NCBI GenBank assembly: GCA_034766995.1
Contig: CM068317.1
Span: 10,952,501 to 11,016,500 of the forward strand
Direction of reading: 5' to 3'
DNA from: Acanthacorydalis orientalis
Lineage: Eukaryota; Arthropoda; Insecta; Megaloptera; Corydalidae
Length of the DNA: 64,000 nucleotides
The notes beneath the pieces were generated by a model. That model made no database searches. It saw only the letters and a list, made by a program, of their open reading frames with translations, and was not told where the DNA came from. The translations under genes and the position numbers were made by a program. This document shows, piece after piece, positions 1 to 11,090 of this stretch; the stretch's first letter is position 1, and each line of letters opens with the position of its first letter.

Positions 1-535
1 TGTTCAGAACACAACACGTTTCAACATGTGATCATAAACTGACCAACTGGAACTGTCACACATATGTGACACTGGACTCTCAACAAGCCATTATGCTTGA
101 TTAAAAAAATACTTTGCTATTTATGTGAGTATAAAAAGATTAATAAGGTAAATTTAGCCAGTGTCAAAACTATATTGTAATATTAGGTATTTAAAATTGA
201 TTTGGAAATTTTTATATTTTTTTATTTATAAGTTAACTAGACTGAGGTGATAAAACTTATACAAAATTAATTATCCCCTTTTAAATTTTTATCTTCAGCT
301 TCAAACGCTTTTTTTACTTCTGAAAGCACTTTTTGTAGGAACTTTTGAAAATCGCTCTTAAATCACCCTCTGAATATTCTTTTATCTCTTCAGTTCTTTA
401 CTTTTGTAAACAAAAAGAAGTCACAAAGCTGTTAGATGTCTATGGCAGATGAAGTATGAGAGTGACTCAGTTTTTCGTCAAAAGCTGTCGAATAAGAACA
501 AACGCATGATGTGATCCTTTGTTGTGATACAATAT
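1..535. other. AT-rich sequence, no gene recognised
   Basis: No element ends, RNA gene or convincing coding region is seen here. On the minus strand near 250-310 a short charged frame ends in a stop; it could be a decayed continuation of the small reading frame at 536-778, but several stops lie between them. Confidence 0.4.
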
Positions 536-778
536 TCACTGTCCATTTTCTGGTCGTTTTTTCATAACTGCACTAAGTAACAACTTTAAATCTTCTAGAT
601 AAAAATGTAGATCTACTATACGGTCTCTTAATTGCCATTCACGATAAACAAGCCATTCAGGACCTAAATATGTGATGATTATGGCATTCACATCATATTT
701 TATTTGACGAAATTTCTTCGGTCTTGGACAACTCGGTGTTTTCCATAGTGGTACTTTCTGTCTCAGCATTTTCTTCAA
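536..778 (-). CDS. Unrecognised 80-residue reading frame, possibly a gene fragment
   Basis: This is a small minus-strand frame that I cannot assign to a family. Its composition is protein-like rather than random AT-rich translation: a basic, proline-containing start (KVPLWKTPSCPRPKKFRQ) is followed by a run rich in Trp, Arg, Asp and Leu (REWQLRDRIVDLHFYLEDLK) that could form an amphipathic helix. No catalytic motif, zinc finger, signal peptide or membrane segment is evident. It ends with a stop about 280 bases before another short charged minus-strand stretch near 250-310. It could be an exon or retro-copy of a host gene, part of a transposon ORF not otherwise represented here, or chance. Confidence 0.25.
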   Translation of the reverse strand: MKKMLRQKVPLWKTPSCPRPKKFRQIKYDVNAIIITYLGPEWLVYREWQLRDRIVDLHFYLEDLKLLLSAVMKKRPENGQ

Positions 779-849
779 AAGCCGTTCCCAAAAGTTGAAA
801 TGTTTTTCTCTGTCTTCAAAGTTAAAAACAAAATATCATACATATTCGC

Positions 850-1095
850 TATTTTTCAATCAGTTTTATCTTAAAAATCGCCGAAGTTAAAAAAATTTAA
901 TTACAAAAACCGCTGTTATTCTAGAAAAGAAATCATTTTTCGATACAAACTCAACAGTAGCCAACTCACAACTGATGGTCGCATCATATGCGATCAGTTT
1001 CTCTCAATATTTACTAAATATTGAGCTGTACGCGCAGTCTAGATATTTTTAGATCAAAGCTCATATTATTTCATTATTTTTTTAATCATTCTATA
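850..1095 (+). repeat. Dispersed repeat L, copy 1, first part
   Basis: This segment aligns along most of its length with 48870-49060. Both copies translate in the same frame to related peptides: FFDTNSTVANSQL here and FFDTSSTAVNSQL there, followed by IELYAQSRYF here and IELCAQSEYF there. Here the frame stops after SRYF and upstream frames are broken. The second half of the repeat resumes at 2580, so copy 1 is interrupted by about 1.5 kb. The identity of the repeat is unknown. Confidence 0.5.
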
Positions 1096-1313
1096 ATTCA
1101 TTAAAGCATTATTTGTTGTTTTTACTTCGACTTTTTCTGTCTTAGATTTTATCAAAAATTTTAAGATATTATTTATTAATTCTCGTAAGAATTACGAGTC
1201 AAGTTTCCTAAACTAGTCACTAATTTAATTTATTAGCCTTTAATAGTTTTACAATATTTAATTTTGAAATCTGTTTCCATTACTGTTGTAGTTAATAATA
1301 TCAACTTAGTATA

Positions 1314-1316
<3 letters not shown>

Positions 1317-1346
<30 letters not shown>
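1317..1346. repeat. (TA)n microsatellite
   Basis: Uninterrupted TA dinucleotides, inside the segment that separates the two halves of repeat L. Confidence 0.95.
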
Positions 1347-1347
<1 letters not shown>

Positions 1348-1760
1348 CAAATAAATTTTATACATTTATATGTATTGCAAACTTTTAATTTTCTTGTTTA
1401 AATATTTCTAGTCAGTTGAGTTTGTTTGGTTGTTTCTAGTGAACAAGAAGATTAATTCCTCTAGTCAAAATAATGAATAGTAGACACACTAAATAGGAGT
1501 TTACAGGTACAAATAAACAAATATTTTAATTTTAATAAATCTGGAAGGATACATGAATTTTATATTAATAATATATAATTGAATAGCATATAATTAACTT
1601 CAACAATAATTCGAATGTTACTGAGAAATAATAATCAATTCTGTCATCCCATTCAATTTTATTTCTTTTTTTTTTAGTGACTTAATGAGAAATTCGTATT
1701 TTTATTAATATTTTTTGCTTAAAACTTTTTGTGTCCAGATTTAAAAAAGTATACTATGAT

Positions 1761-1797
1761 AATTTAAATAGAAATAGTCTTGAAGATTTCTTAAAAA
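1761..1797. repeat. Left copy of a direct repeat flanking MITE E1
   Basis: About 37 bases beginning aatttaaatagaaata and containing cttgaagatttcttaaa recur at 2300-2345 on the other side of the mariner-derived MITE. The right copy carries roughly 6-8 extra bases. Such a long flanking repeat is not expected from mariner insertion, which duplicates only TA. Confidence 0.75.
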
Positions 1798-2295
1798 TTG
1801 GATTTAAAAATTAATTCAGTATCTTTAAATGGAACCAATCGTAAATCTGTGTTAAATAAAAATGTTTTCTCGTCATTTTACGATTTTCAAGTGTCAACTT
1901 TAACATTTAAAAGTGTTATACATCTTAGTCAAGCAATTGGTAAAATCTCACGAAAAAATAGCGAAAATGATGGAGTCTGCAAAGCAGCATATTAAACATT
2001 GTATATTTTTCACATTCCATTTAAAAAAAATTGTGCCAAAACCACATAAACGAATTGTTCAGTTTTAAGGGAAGGTGTTGTGATGCATAAAACATGCAAA
2101 AAATTCTATAACAGTAGAAGAGATCCCAAAATGCATTACGATCTCATAAAGTCAAAGCCAGCACTTCCTTTTCGATAAAGGTTCGTCAGTTATCCGAAAA
2201 ATGGAACGAAGTTATATAAAATAAAGGAGAATATTTTTAGGATTGAAACGTGTTCATTTTACATAAGAAGGCACCGAATCAATTTGTACACCTAA
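1798..2295 (+). mobile_element. Mariner-derived MITE, family E, copy E1
   Basis: A non-autonomous derivative of a DD34D mariner. The right end matches the family terminus (AAGGCACCGAATC ... ACACCTAA) and is followed by TA; the left end is degraded (TTGGATTTAAAAATTAATTC). Inside are the family landmarks: a 5' leader, remnants of the first residues of the transposase (the MASEKQ... region of other copies), a join just after the CKKW-like position, and the last part of the transposase gene (GTCAGTTATCCG ... TATATAAAATAA). The catalytic core is absent and no complete product can be made. Confidence 0.8.
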
Positions 2296-2299
2296 TATT

Positions 2300-2345
2300 A
2301 ATTTAAATAGAAATAAATAAATTCTTGAAGATTTCTTAAATAATT
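2300..2345. repeat. Right copy of the direct repeat flanking MITE E1
   Basis: Matches 1761-1797 with a short insertion of an extra AATAAA-like stretch. Confidence 0.75.
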
Positions 2346-2579
2346 ATAAAAAGGTTTGGTAAATTCGTTATTAAATTATGTTGAAACTGGTTAAACGTAT
2401 GAAAATCTTAAGATTGGAAATATTTAAAATATGAATCTTATAAACAATTATTTCTGTTGGGGTATTCAAGTAATTTTGTACTATGTAATCAGAAAAAAAT
2501 AAAACATAGGAATACCGTTCAAAAAAAATGAAACTGGAGTCATATATATTCATTACTTTCAACCACCTTTATTACTAAT

Positions 2580-2699
2580 TATCTGCATTTGTTTCTATTT
2601 CTATCTAACCTCACTATTTATGATGACAAATTATATTATATTCATTTCGTAAGGGCAGTAAGAATAGAGGATTCAAGTTTATTCATTAACTTCCCCTAT

Positions 2700-2700
<1 letters not shown>
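2580..2700 (+). repeat. Dispersed repeat L, copy 1, second part
   Basis: Aligns with about 49090-49205. The shared peptide is YLTSLFMMTN here and YLTLLSMITN in the other copy. Both copies run straight into a (TA)n array. Confidence 0.5.

Positions 2701-2701
<1 letters not shown>

Positions 2702-2735
<34 letters not shown>
2702..2735. repeat. (TA)n microsatellite
   Basis: Uninterrupted TA array at the right edge of repeat L. The following bases (ACAGAGTGTCCCATTTAA) resemble a transposon end, but I could not find a matching inverted end. Confidence 0.9.
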
Positions 2736-2739
<4 letters not shown>

Positions 2740-3856
2740 GTGTCCCATTTAACACCCGTTTTTCACCTCTGCTTTTGACTATACAAAAAAGTGTTTATTT
2801 GTGATCCCCCTTAACTTTTGCATAGAATTAGAATCTCTCCAAAAATTTTTTCAACTTTAACTTTTTCATATTAAATGGGAACTCCTATTTCTGATTTCAG
2901 ATTAATAAACTAGATGTTTTTCGTAAAAAATTAAACTAAGAATAACACAATCGGTTAAATGGCCGTGGAGATAAGAATTTTTTAAAATTGCAAAATTCAC
3001 AAATTTTAGAAAATAGTGAAAAACACATTTCTTCACCTTCTAGCACGAATATCTTGAAAACGGTTGAAAAATGAACTCGTTTAGAAGTAGACAAATCAAT
3101 AGCTCATTTAATTTCCTAGTGATTACCATCAATTGCAGTTTTTTACTAGTTATATAACATAAATATGAAACACTTCCGTTATTATTTCTATAAGTGAATT
3201 TAAATAAATCTGTTATTACAATGCAAATTCAAAGTGTTAAAATATGTTTTACTCGAATAATTATAAAATGATTAATTTTTTTTTTTTATTACAACAATCT
3301 ATTAGAATTCGTAATACTTAAACATTACAAATATTTTAATTCAATAACTTGTTATAAATTAAGTTCGATTAAACACTACAAGTTTTTTTTGGTAACACAT
3401 GACTTGCCATTTATTTTTTGGTCGCTTGTATTGCCATAAATGTTCTCTTTAAATAATGTATTGTAATATGAAAGTAAAATAAAATTTAACTAAAAATAAG
3501 ACAACAGTAATAAAAATTTAATTTTAAAAAGTGTTTGAAATGAATAGTAGTTGTTTTTTTTTTGTTGGTGAAAGTTTAAAGAATATTTGTCAGCTTGGAG
3601 GAAGAATGACTTATTTAAATATAAAAGTCGTTTTTTTATTTGAAATAATTCAGACATAACAATATACAGACTGCATTGTTTGTACGTAATATATTTTTTA
3701 TATAACTATTATTTGAAAAAAAATATTTTTTAAATACTTCTTGTAAAAAGAATAGAAAAATAGTTTAATAAAGTACGAAGCAGGAACATGAAATTCGACA
3801 CTCAAATTTCAATAAAAATTGTATTATGAACCAAATCAATTTGTCGCGCTTTTATA
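2740..3856. other. AT-rich sequence without a recognised gene
   Basis: Apart from a possible orphan terminal sequence at its left edge, I see only AT-rich sequence with A and T runs. Confidence 0.5.
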
Positions 3857-4070
3857 TAGGTGATTCAATTTAGGGTTCCACATGGAAGTTTTAAAAAGGG
3901 ACGCAGGAGTTAAGAAAAATCATTTTATTTTTATTTAATATTTTAGTTCAAATCAGTACAAAAATATAATTGAACAAAAATACTAAGTGGGGGATAATAT
4001 GTTTTTTTTTTTGAAAAAAATGTGTTTTTTCTTAATACCTTCGTGTGGAAGCCTAGGTTGGATCACTCTG
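3857..4070. mobile_element. Short MITE, family M, copy M1
   Basis: About 214 bp with imperfect terminal inverted repeats of roughly 30 bp: the left end reads GTGATTCAATTTAGGGTTCC and the right end, reverse-complemented, reads GTGATCCAACCTAGGCTTCC. TA dinucleotides flank both ends. There is no coding capacity. A second, interrupted copy lies at 57843. The TA target fits Tc1/mariner mobilisation, but the source family is unknown. Confidence 0.7.
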
Positions 4071-4609
4071 TACTTAAGTTGAAAACAATATTATTTGTGC
4101 ATACGTGTATTATATATTGAAAAGTTAATTTTAATTTATTTTATATTAAAATCATAATACCGAGAACGTACAATCGTTTTTTTACATCAAGATTTTCAGT
4201 GATTAGTATTTATTTTATTTTTATCAAAATTCACATAAATATAGAATCCGAAAATGTAGTCTCACTATTCAGTTATCGATAAAAAGAAAATCTAAGTATG
4301 TAAATAAAATAAAATATTGAATATCTCTCTTTATTGACTTTATTTTTACAATTTTTTGCTTATTTTTCAGAACAACTTTCCAAATATTAGAAAAATTTCC
4401 ATGTTAATAATAAATAATTGTGTACCTAACAGTGATTCCATTTTACAATTCAAATCTTGAAATTAAATATTTATTTTTTTCTCTAAAATACAGGGCGACA
4501 CAAAAAGAACGAAGGAGATTGAATAGTTAATACCTTTTTTATTTAAATGATTTTTTTTCTTTTCAAAATTTTATAAATAAAATTTGGGAAATTTATCATG
4601 AAAGGGTAT

Positions 4610-6110
4610 ACGACGGTTAACGTACCAAAATAATTGAATTTTATTTAGAAAATCATAGTTAATTTATTTGGACGCAGCGAGAATATCGTCATTATTTCAA
4701 ACCTTTGTACTCCAACGGTGAGTCTCACTCACCATCCCATTCTTTACATCGACTCGAACTGTGGCTGGAGATACCGTGTGGATGGGTGTGGTTCAACTAA
4801 TCGAAGTGTCTAATTAAATGGAAAGTTTCATGTGATGCTGACAGGCAAAATCAAAGATTGTAAAGTCTGCTCGGACAAGAAAAAAGGCAAGAAGCACCAA
4901 ACAGGACATTTTTGTGACATTTGTCTCGAGAAACCGGGAATGCACCTTGGTGAGTGCAAATATCACATAAAAGAAAATCATAAAGCTTGACATTTAAATA
5001 TTATATTTTTAAAATGTAAAACTATATAAATCTATAAACTGAAAAAGTTATCTTCAATTTGAGTATATATAATTTTTTTTATTTTTTCTTTAAGAATATT
5101 GCTGAGTTACTGGTTATCTATAGAACAAAAGATCGGAGTTCAAAGGGTTAATACTCGAATAGGACCATCGAAGTCAATGGTTGATCGTCTTGTTGCACGT
5201 TCTCGACAGGTACAGTTACAGTTAGTAACCGTCCAAGATTTAGAAGATATCATTCAACTCTGAGAAAAATATTCAACATGTACAGAAGAATATTGAGAAA
5301 AGTCTTGAAACGTCGATCAGAAGACGTTTACCCCAACGGGGAATATCTCGAAGTCACTGCAAAGGATTTTGGCCACTTTAAAAATGTTTTCATACAAGGT
5401 GGAGCTTGTATAATGGTTAAAGCCAACAAATTATCAGCATCGCCTTAATAATGCAACTCGTTATCATCAACAAGCAGGAGAAAATAAAGAATTTATTCAC
5501 AGTTTGATTATGTAAGATAATGAAGCTCATTTCCACTTAAATGATTACATGCACGGACAAAAATATAAAATAGGGGCTACATAGAATTCAAGGACTTCAT
5601 CAGCAATAGTTACATCCACTTAAGTGTTCTATTTGGTGCGCAGTAACGATTATATGCCCTTATTTCTTAGAAAATGATGATGGCGCTATTGTAACCATAA
5701 ATTGTGCTGAATGCCGTACAATGATAAAAAATTTTGATACCAGCTGCTGATAATTGTCCACAGATGTAATTCCAACAGATGGACCGGCAGCGCACACAAT
5801 AAGATCCATTATGGAACTTTTATGGAACATTTTCGTCGAACGCATAATTTAAAAAAACAATGATTATATTGGCCTGCGTTTTCACTTGATTTGAGCATTC
5901 CTGATTTTTTCTTTGGAGCTACTTAAAAGAACATGTATACATCAACAAGTCAAAAAAACCATTCTGCAGGTAAAGAACAATATACGAGAAGAAATTCGAG
6001 CGTTATGTCCAGAAATCATGAGAGAAGTGATGGAAAATTATTTAAAGAGAGTTCGACTTTGTAAAGCTGAGAATGAGGATCACTTACATGATGTCATTTT
6101 TCATGTATAA
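4610..6110 (+). pseudogene. Family D transposase pseudogene
   Basis: This is a decayed DDE/D transposase of the IS630-Tc1-mariner superfamily. Alignment with copy D2 shows that the start ATG has become ACG at 4610. Recognisable pieces are the N-terminal DNA-binding region, interrupted by a 447-bp element between the codons for REYRHYF and NTRIGPSK; MVDRLVARSRQ at about 5176; a DNEAHFHLNDY stretch at about 5518 matching the first catalytic Asp region; and a PAFSLDLSIPDFFF stretch near 5875 matching the last catalytic region. The C-terminus at 5913-6110 is well preserved (KNNIREEIRALCPEIMREVM ... HLHDVIFHV). At least six stops and several frameshifts make it inactive. Confidence 0.8.
4701..5147 (+). 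mobile_element. Internally deleted piggyBac-like element P1
   Basis: About 447 bp with 13-bp ends: ACCTTTGTACTCC on the left and CCCTTTGAACTCC on the right (reverse-complemented). The right flank is TTAA (5148-5151) and the left flank is TCAA (4697-4700), which reads as TTAA with one transition. It encodes a Cys/His-rich tail at about 4850-4987 (DCKVCSDKKKGKK, then FCDICLEKPGMHLGECKYH) that matches the C-terminal zinc-binding domain of piggyBac transposases. The catalytic domain is missing, so this is a non-autonomous remnant keeping only the 3' coding end. Confidence 0.85.
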
Positions 6111-6217
6111 TCAAGAAAGTTCCCCATCCTTATTATATATTGTGGGAAATAAAAAAATATAAAAACTTTAAAAAATATTAATGTTTTAAACACTCCCGTT
6201 CTTTTCACACCACCCTA

Positions 6218-6640
6218 TATAATAAATTTTATTAATAAGATCAGCAAAAGCATCGTTGCAGAACTGACATCATGTACTTCCATTCTAAATCCTTCAGTAA
6301 TGTTTTTGTTTTCAATCTAAAAATATTGTATCAAATACTTTAAAGTAACTTAAGATATTTATTCTTTTTAAAGTTACTTTCAAAATAAAATAGAGTTGTG
6401 TTTCGTTTGTCTCTGCGTTCTGCAATCTGAGAAAAATAAACTACAGGAATGCCACTGAATTGAATGAAACTAGATCCAAGCATACATTGACAGTGTTCAG
6501 CTATATTTATTCTTAATGCTCTGTACTTCCATTACTTTATAACCTGATTGATAATTACTGATGAATTATTTTTTTATAGTTTTGTAAAAAGATTAAAAAC
6601 ACAATAATTATTCCCATTCATTCATTGACTTATTTTGTCT

Positions 6641-6699
<59 letters not shown>

Positions 6700-7303
6700 T
6701 AGTATTAGATATGATTTGATTATATTATATCGTTATATACGGTTTATGTACTAGTTAGTATATAGCCAGTGAAAATTGACGGAAAAATTGAAAAAAAAAA
6801 CTGTTTATTGTTTTTACAACATAATATATTTAAACATAAAAAATACCTAATAACGAAACCTAATGAATTAAACATGAAACCTGTCCATTGTTAAAATTTC
6901 CTTGCACACCCACATTAACTGGATGGCGGAAGATGACCATATTGTGGACAAAGTGACGAGAAATGTGGAATTTTATTATTAATAAGACTATAAAACTGGC
7001 CAAAATTTTGTAAAAAAATCAGTGATTTTTTTACTTAATATTTTAATGAAATAAAATTATATTTTAATTAAATAATTTCATATACGCTATGAATACAAAT
7101 AATATTGATATTTTTAAGCATTTATACACATTGAAATACATTTTACTACCGATTATTATAAGAACAAAAAACAAAATATTAAACATATATTTAAGAAAAC
7201 AATACAATCTGAATTATAAAAATCAACTAGTTTTAATAAATTAAAAAGATAAACCATTAATTCTCTAAAGCAAATTCTCTATTTATGGTTATTTATTATT
7301 AAA
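6218..7303. other. AT-rich sequence with a (TA)n array
   Basis: An uninterrupted TA array occupies 6644-6695. I see no element ends or coding region in the rest. Confidence 0.5.
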
Positions 7304-7399
7304 TATTAGACTTGTAGGAAAACAATTTCGGATTTAATTTTCTGAATTATAACTTTAATTTTTTTCAATTAAAGTGTCATTTCATCGTGTTCATGTTAA

Positions 7400-9395
7400 C
7401 ACTAGATTTACGGAACCCGTCAATTTGACGGGTTTTTGATTTCATGCTTAAAAATTCTGTACATGTAAATAATATTTTTTAGTTATTATATATTGGTTTT
7501 TAATGATATAATTGTACTGAATATATGTCTCCACTCATTTTATCCGAAAGACCTATATTTTCTTATTTCTATATGTTGTATACCTATTTTTATGAAAATC
7601 CGTCAAATTGACGGGCTGCTTAATTTACAATCAATCGTTTCAATTGTTGCGGAATAAAAAAATGAAATGAGAATGAGTAAGGAACAACAAAAACGAAACA
7701 AATAACGACTGTTTAACAGCGAGCTCATAAACAGCTTTGAACTATTTGTTTACAAAAAGAGAAAACCTTATCACATCACGAACGATCGTCTCAACTGTGC
7801 AATTTGTAGAGAAAGGATGTGATATTTGGAAATTTAGTGAGGCTGAACTTGTTATTTATAATACAATTAGAGCAAAACGAGTGATTATTTCAAAAGTGAA
7901 TTTTGCAGAAAAGGAAGTGGCGTTTATTTTCTAAACAAAGATTTGAATTTTTCAAGGTAGTTTGAAATTCAATGCATAAAGAAATATTTTTTTACATTTA
8001 TGTCCTGCCTACTTGGCTAGGTATTATGGACAAGTCTCGGAAAGATATTGAATTGATAAAAAAACTAACCAGTATAGATGAACACTTATCTGGATCGGAT
8101 TCTGATGCAAGTGTTATCGAACTATGCGAAATCGAGAAAGAAATTAGCAACGTGAACAACAAAACTGAAGATTCTGACGACAGTGATGATGAAAATCTTC
8201 GGAACGCATGTCGCAAAAGAAAAATGAGCATATTATTTCAGATTCTAAGAGCGAAAGTGACATAGAAGCTGCTGATTCCTGTAGTAATGAAGACAATTCG
8301 ATCTAACGTTCTCTTGATGGAACTTTATGGAAAAAATTAGAAGAAGGTGGATAATGTGGTAGATTACCAGCCTATAGTAAGTTCAAAGATGTTCCAGGAC
8401 GCAAAAAAAATATTATGCTTAGCAATGTAAGTAGCGCATTTGAACCGATAATTGATGAAGGTATGATTGAGTGTATCAAAATATGTACTGAAATAGAGTA
8501 GCGTAAATTTTTGGAAAAAGATTGGGTGGTTGAAAAGTCACAATTACGAGCTTTTCTAGCGATTTTATATGCCCGAGAAGCGTATGAAGCAAAGAACTTG
8601 AAGACCTCATATTTATGGTGTAGTAAATGGGGACCTAGCTTCTCTTCACAAACAATGTCCAGAAATAGGTTCAAGGAAATTCCTTGATTCATACACTTCG
8701 ACGAAAAGCATGAACGAAGTCAGAGGTTGAAAACGGACAAATTTGCGTTGATTTCTGTAATATGCAGATTTATCCAAAATAGTCAGGCTTGTTATAAGTC
8801 TGCCGCGAACATTACAATCGATGAACAATTGTTCCCAACCAAAGCTAGATGCCGATTTACACAGTACATACCAAATAAGCCCAATAAATTCGGCATAAAG
8901 TTTTGGTTGGCATCGGACGTTACAAGCAAATATCTTATAAATGGCTTCCCATATTTAGGGAGAGATGAAATACGACCATCAAATATACCTTTGAGCGAAT
9001 TCTTCGTGCTCAAGCTTGCTGAACCATATTTAGCCCGTGGGAAAAACATTCTACTGACAATTTTTTCGCAAGCATTTCCCTTGCAAAAAAGTTGCTTACA
9101 AAAGAGGCAACTCTTGTGGGGACTATATGTGCAAACAGAAGAGAATTTTCAAAAATTGCAAAGGCTAAGAAGGATAATATGATCCGATTTTCCACAAAAC
9201 TTTATAAATGAGATGAGTACGTTCTCACAGTTTACAAATCCAAGCCAAACAAAAAGGTATTATTGCTCAGTTCTAAACATAAAAATGTCAAAATAGAAGG
9301 TAATGCTAAACGTTAAATTGCATTTTAATTTGTCCGTCAAAAAAAAAAGATTTTCAGTTAGAATAGGTATACAGTCGATACCCGTACATCTAGTG
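7400..9395 (+). mobile_element. piggyBac-like element P2, TTAA-flanked
   Basis: TTAA lies at both edges (7396-7399 and 9396-9399). The ends match at 13 of 14 positions (CACTAGATTTACGG left, CACTAGATGTACGG right reverse-complemented), which defines a complete insertion of 1996 bp. Just inside the left end is a 21-bp palindrome built on CCCGTCAA/TTGACGGG (7414-7434); the same core recurs at 7600-7614 and a half-site (CCGTCAA) lies near 9333. These subterminal copies are candidate transposase-binding sites. Two copies of the host mariner lacking the insertion exist at 16370 and 36040. Confidence 0.92.
8026..9316 (+). pseudogene. piggyBac transposase pseudogene
   Basis: The start is placed at the ATG at 8026 because an acidic, Ser/Asp-rich N-terminal region follows (DSDASVIELCEIEKEI, DSDDSDDENL), as is usual in piggyBac transposases. 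The DDE_Tnp_1_7-type core is clear: LRAFLAILYAREAYEAKN near 8546; the first catalytic Asp in ITIDEQLFPTKARCRFTQY near 8815; NKPNKFGIKFWLASDV and NGFPYLGRDE after it; and the second catalytic Asp in TDNFFASISLAKKL near 9055 after a frameshift. The frame fades at about KHKNVKIEGNAK, so the third catalytic Asp region and the C-terminal Cys-rich domain are missing. Several stops and frameshifts are present. The product would be inactive. Confidence 0.88.
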
Positions 9396-9510
9396 TTAAT
9401 ATCATCTTAAAATGGATTTTTCGGTCCATATGTTGATAACATTGACTTTGATTTTATTATTAATTTTGCTTCAAATTGAACTATTAAATTGAAGAAGGAA
9501 AAGAAATGAA

Positions 9511-11090
9511 TAAAGAAGCTAGAGAAAGCTAAAAGTAGCTAGGCAGATAAGGTATTCGGACATGCGAGTTTTAAAAACAATATGAATACATGTTACATAC
9601 AAATAAGTGGCATAAATAATGTTTAATTGTTCTTAAAAATAATACAACATTCACTACAAATTTTAAATCAGTGATGAGCATTTAAAATCAGTACCGTACT
9701 GAATAAATCACTATATCTGCTTAATTTATATGGAATGTAAAAATAATTGAAACACGTGGTATTATAAATGCGAAGATGTTCTAAAATTTAGATATTAATT
9801 GACATAGAGTAGGAAAATGTGATACTAATTATTTAAAATTTAGATAAAAAATATTTCTCAGTTAACTTCTGTGTAAAAAAAAATTAAAATATCTACAAAA
9901 GTAGTCGCGTTACCTTTTTTTAAAAAAATATATTACATAGCAATATCGAACATACTATGTAATCTACAAAACAACTTGCATAAAAATAAATTTTAAAAAT
10001 ATTGATTTTTATCAAATAAATAACACACATACATATATATATATATATATACATACATAAATGGCTTGAATGACTTGTGATAATTTGCATTCATGTATCA
10101 AATATAAATAAATCATTCAGAATTTATTTGTTTGCACACTAACTTTCCTGTTGATATAAAAAATGTGTAAAGCAAATAAAAACAAGATCCGGAATCATTA
10201 GCTGCTTTATAAAAATATAAAGTGTACTTATCTTTTTGTTTTATAAGAAAAGTATTTTTTCTGCGTACAAACGTTGTATGAAAAGTCATCTATTGGAAAA
10301 GACTTGAACTATGTATTATTAGAAACGATTATAGTTTAGAGTTATTGCATGCAAATAACATAGATTTAAATAAACTTGTGTGCGAGAGTGCGTCTTGCAT
10401 GACCATGAATAAAATGTCAATGCTGCAGTACTGAATCGCCATCTATTTGACGCAACAGGGAATTAATTACCGAACATCGATTTCTGATGTATTGGACAAC
10501 TGATAGAAATCTGATTGATTTAGTAACGGATTAGAATTCTTTTTAACTTTTTGAAATAGTGAAATGATTCTTAAGAGAGTTTTTGTGATAAAAAGTTAAG
10601 TCTTTTACATTGTAACAATTTCTTAATTTTTTTACTTTAATCAATTGTATTGAGTAATAATAGTTCTTTGTCAAAATTTTAATTTACATATCACTTATAA
10701 ATATAGGTAATTTACTATCTGAATATTTGTTTTCAGTTAATATTTAATCTGTATAAGCATAGGCATGGTACAAATTGACCGAAAACGCCATACGTATCTA
10801 TACATTTTTCTCAATACAAGCCCAGTCATGAACAAAATATATTTTAAATCGTCTCTATCCCATTCATAAACTAAAAAGTTATAAGTGAATATATATGAAA
10901 CAATTAATTGCAGTAATATGATAGTTTTATAAGTTTCTATATTGATTTGATATTCCTGTAAATAAATTTTCAGCAATAAAAACTGAATAAATGAAGCATA
11001 GAAAGTACACATCGTTCATTTAAGACAGAAATCTATATTTGACTATAAATAAAATGTTATATCACCATCTCGCTCTTCAGTAAAAAATGC
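9511..11090. other. AT-rich sequence without a recognised gene
   Basis: Contains a short (TA)n near 10031-10052 and otherwise no element end, RNA gene or protein-like frame that I can support. Confidence 0.45.

Larger units (their letters stand above)
4491..6217 (+). mobile_element. Tc1/mariner-superfamily relic, family D, copy D1
   Basis: Terminal inverted repeats are visible: the left end reads CAGGGCGACACAAAAAGAAC and the right end, reverse-complemented, reads TAGGGTGGTGTGAAAAGAAC, with TA on both sides. The interior encodes a decayed transposase. A piggyBac derivative (4701-5147) splits the N-terminal coding region. Copy D2, at 23879, retains the same 5' end and supplies the uninterrupted reading. 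Confidence 0.85.
7306..9510 (+). mobile_element. Mariner family A, copy A1, split by piggyBac
   Basis: The 5' end of a cecropia/Hsmar1-type mariner starts after a TA (TTAGACTTGTAGGAAAACAA; compare TTAGGTTGGTAGGAAAATAA in copy A3). It runs to 7395, is interrupted by a piggyBac element at 7400-9395, and resumes at 9400-9510 with sequence collinear with copy A2 (16370-16490). The mariner coding region decays soon after its start codon region, and the 3' end is not found. Confidence 0.8.

Noticed and set aside
2738..2890. ACAGAGTGTCCCATTTAA as a transposon end, with TTAAATGGGA near 2872 as its partner
   Set aside because: The inverted match is short and partial, and no target duplication is visible.
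7998..9195. Minus-strand frames opposite the piggyBac transposase
   Set aside because: They mirror the real coding strand and have no motifs of their own.
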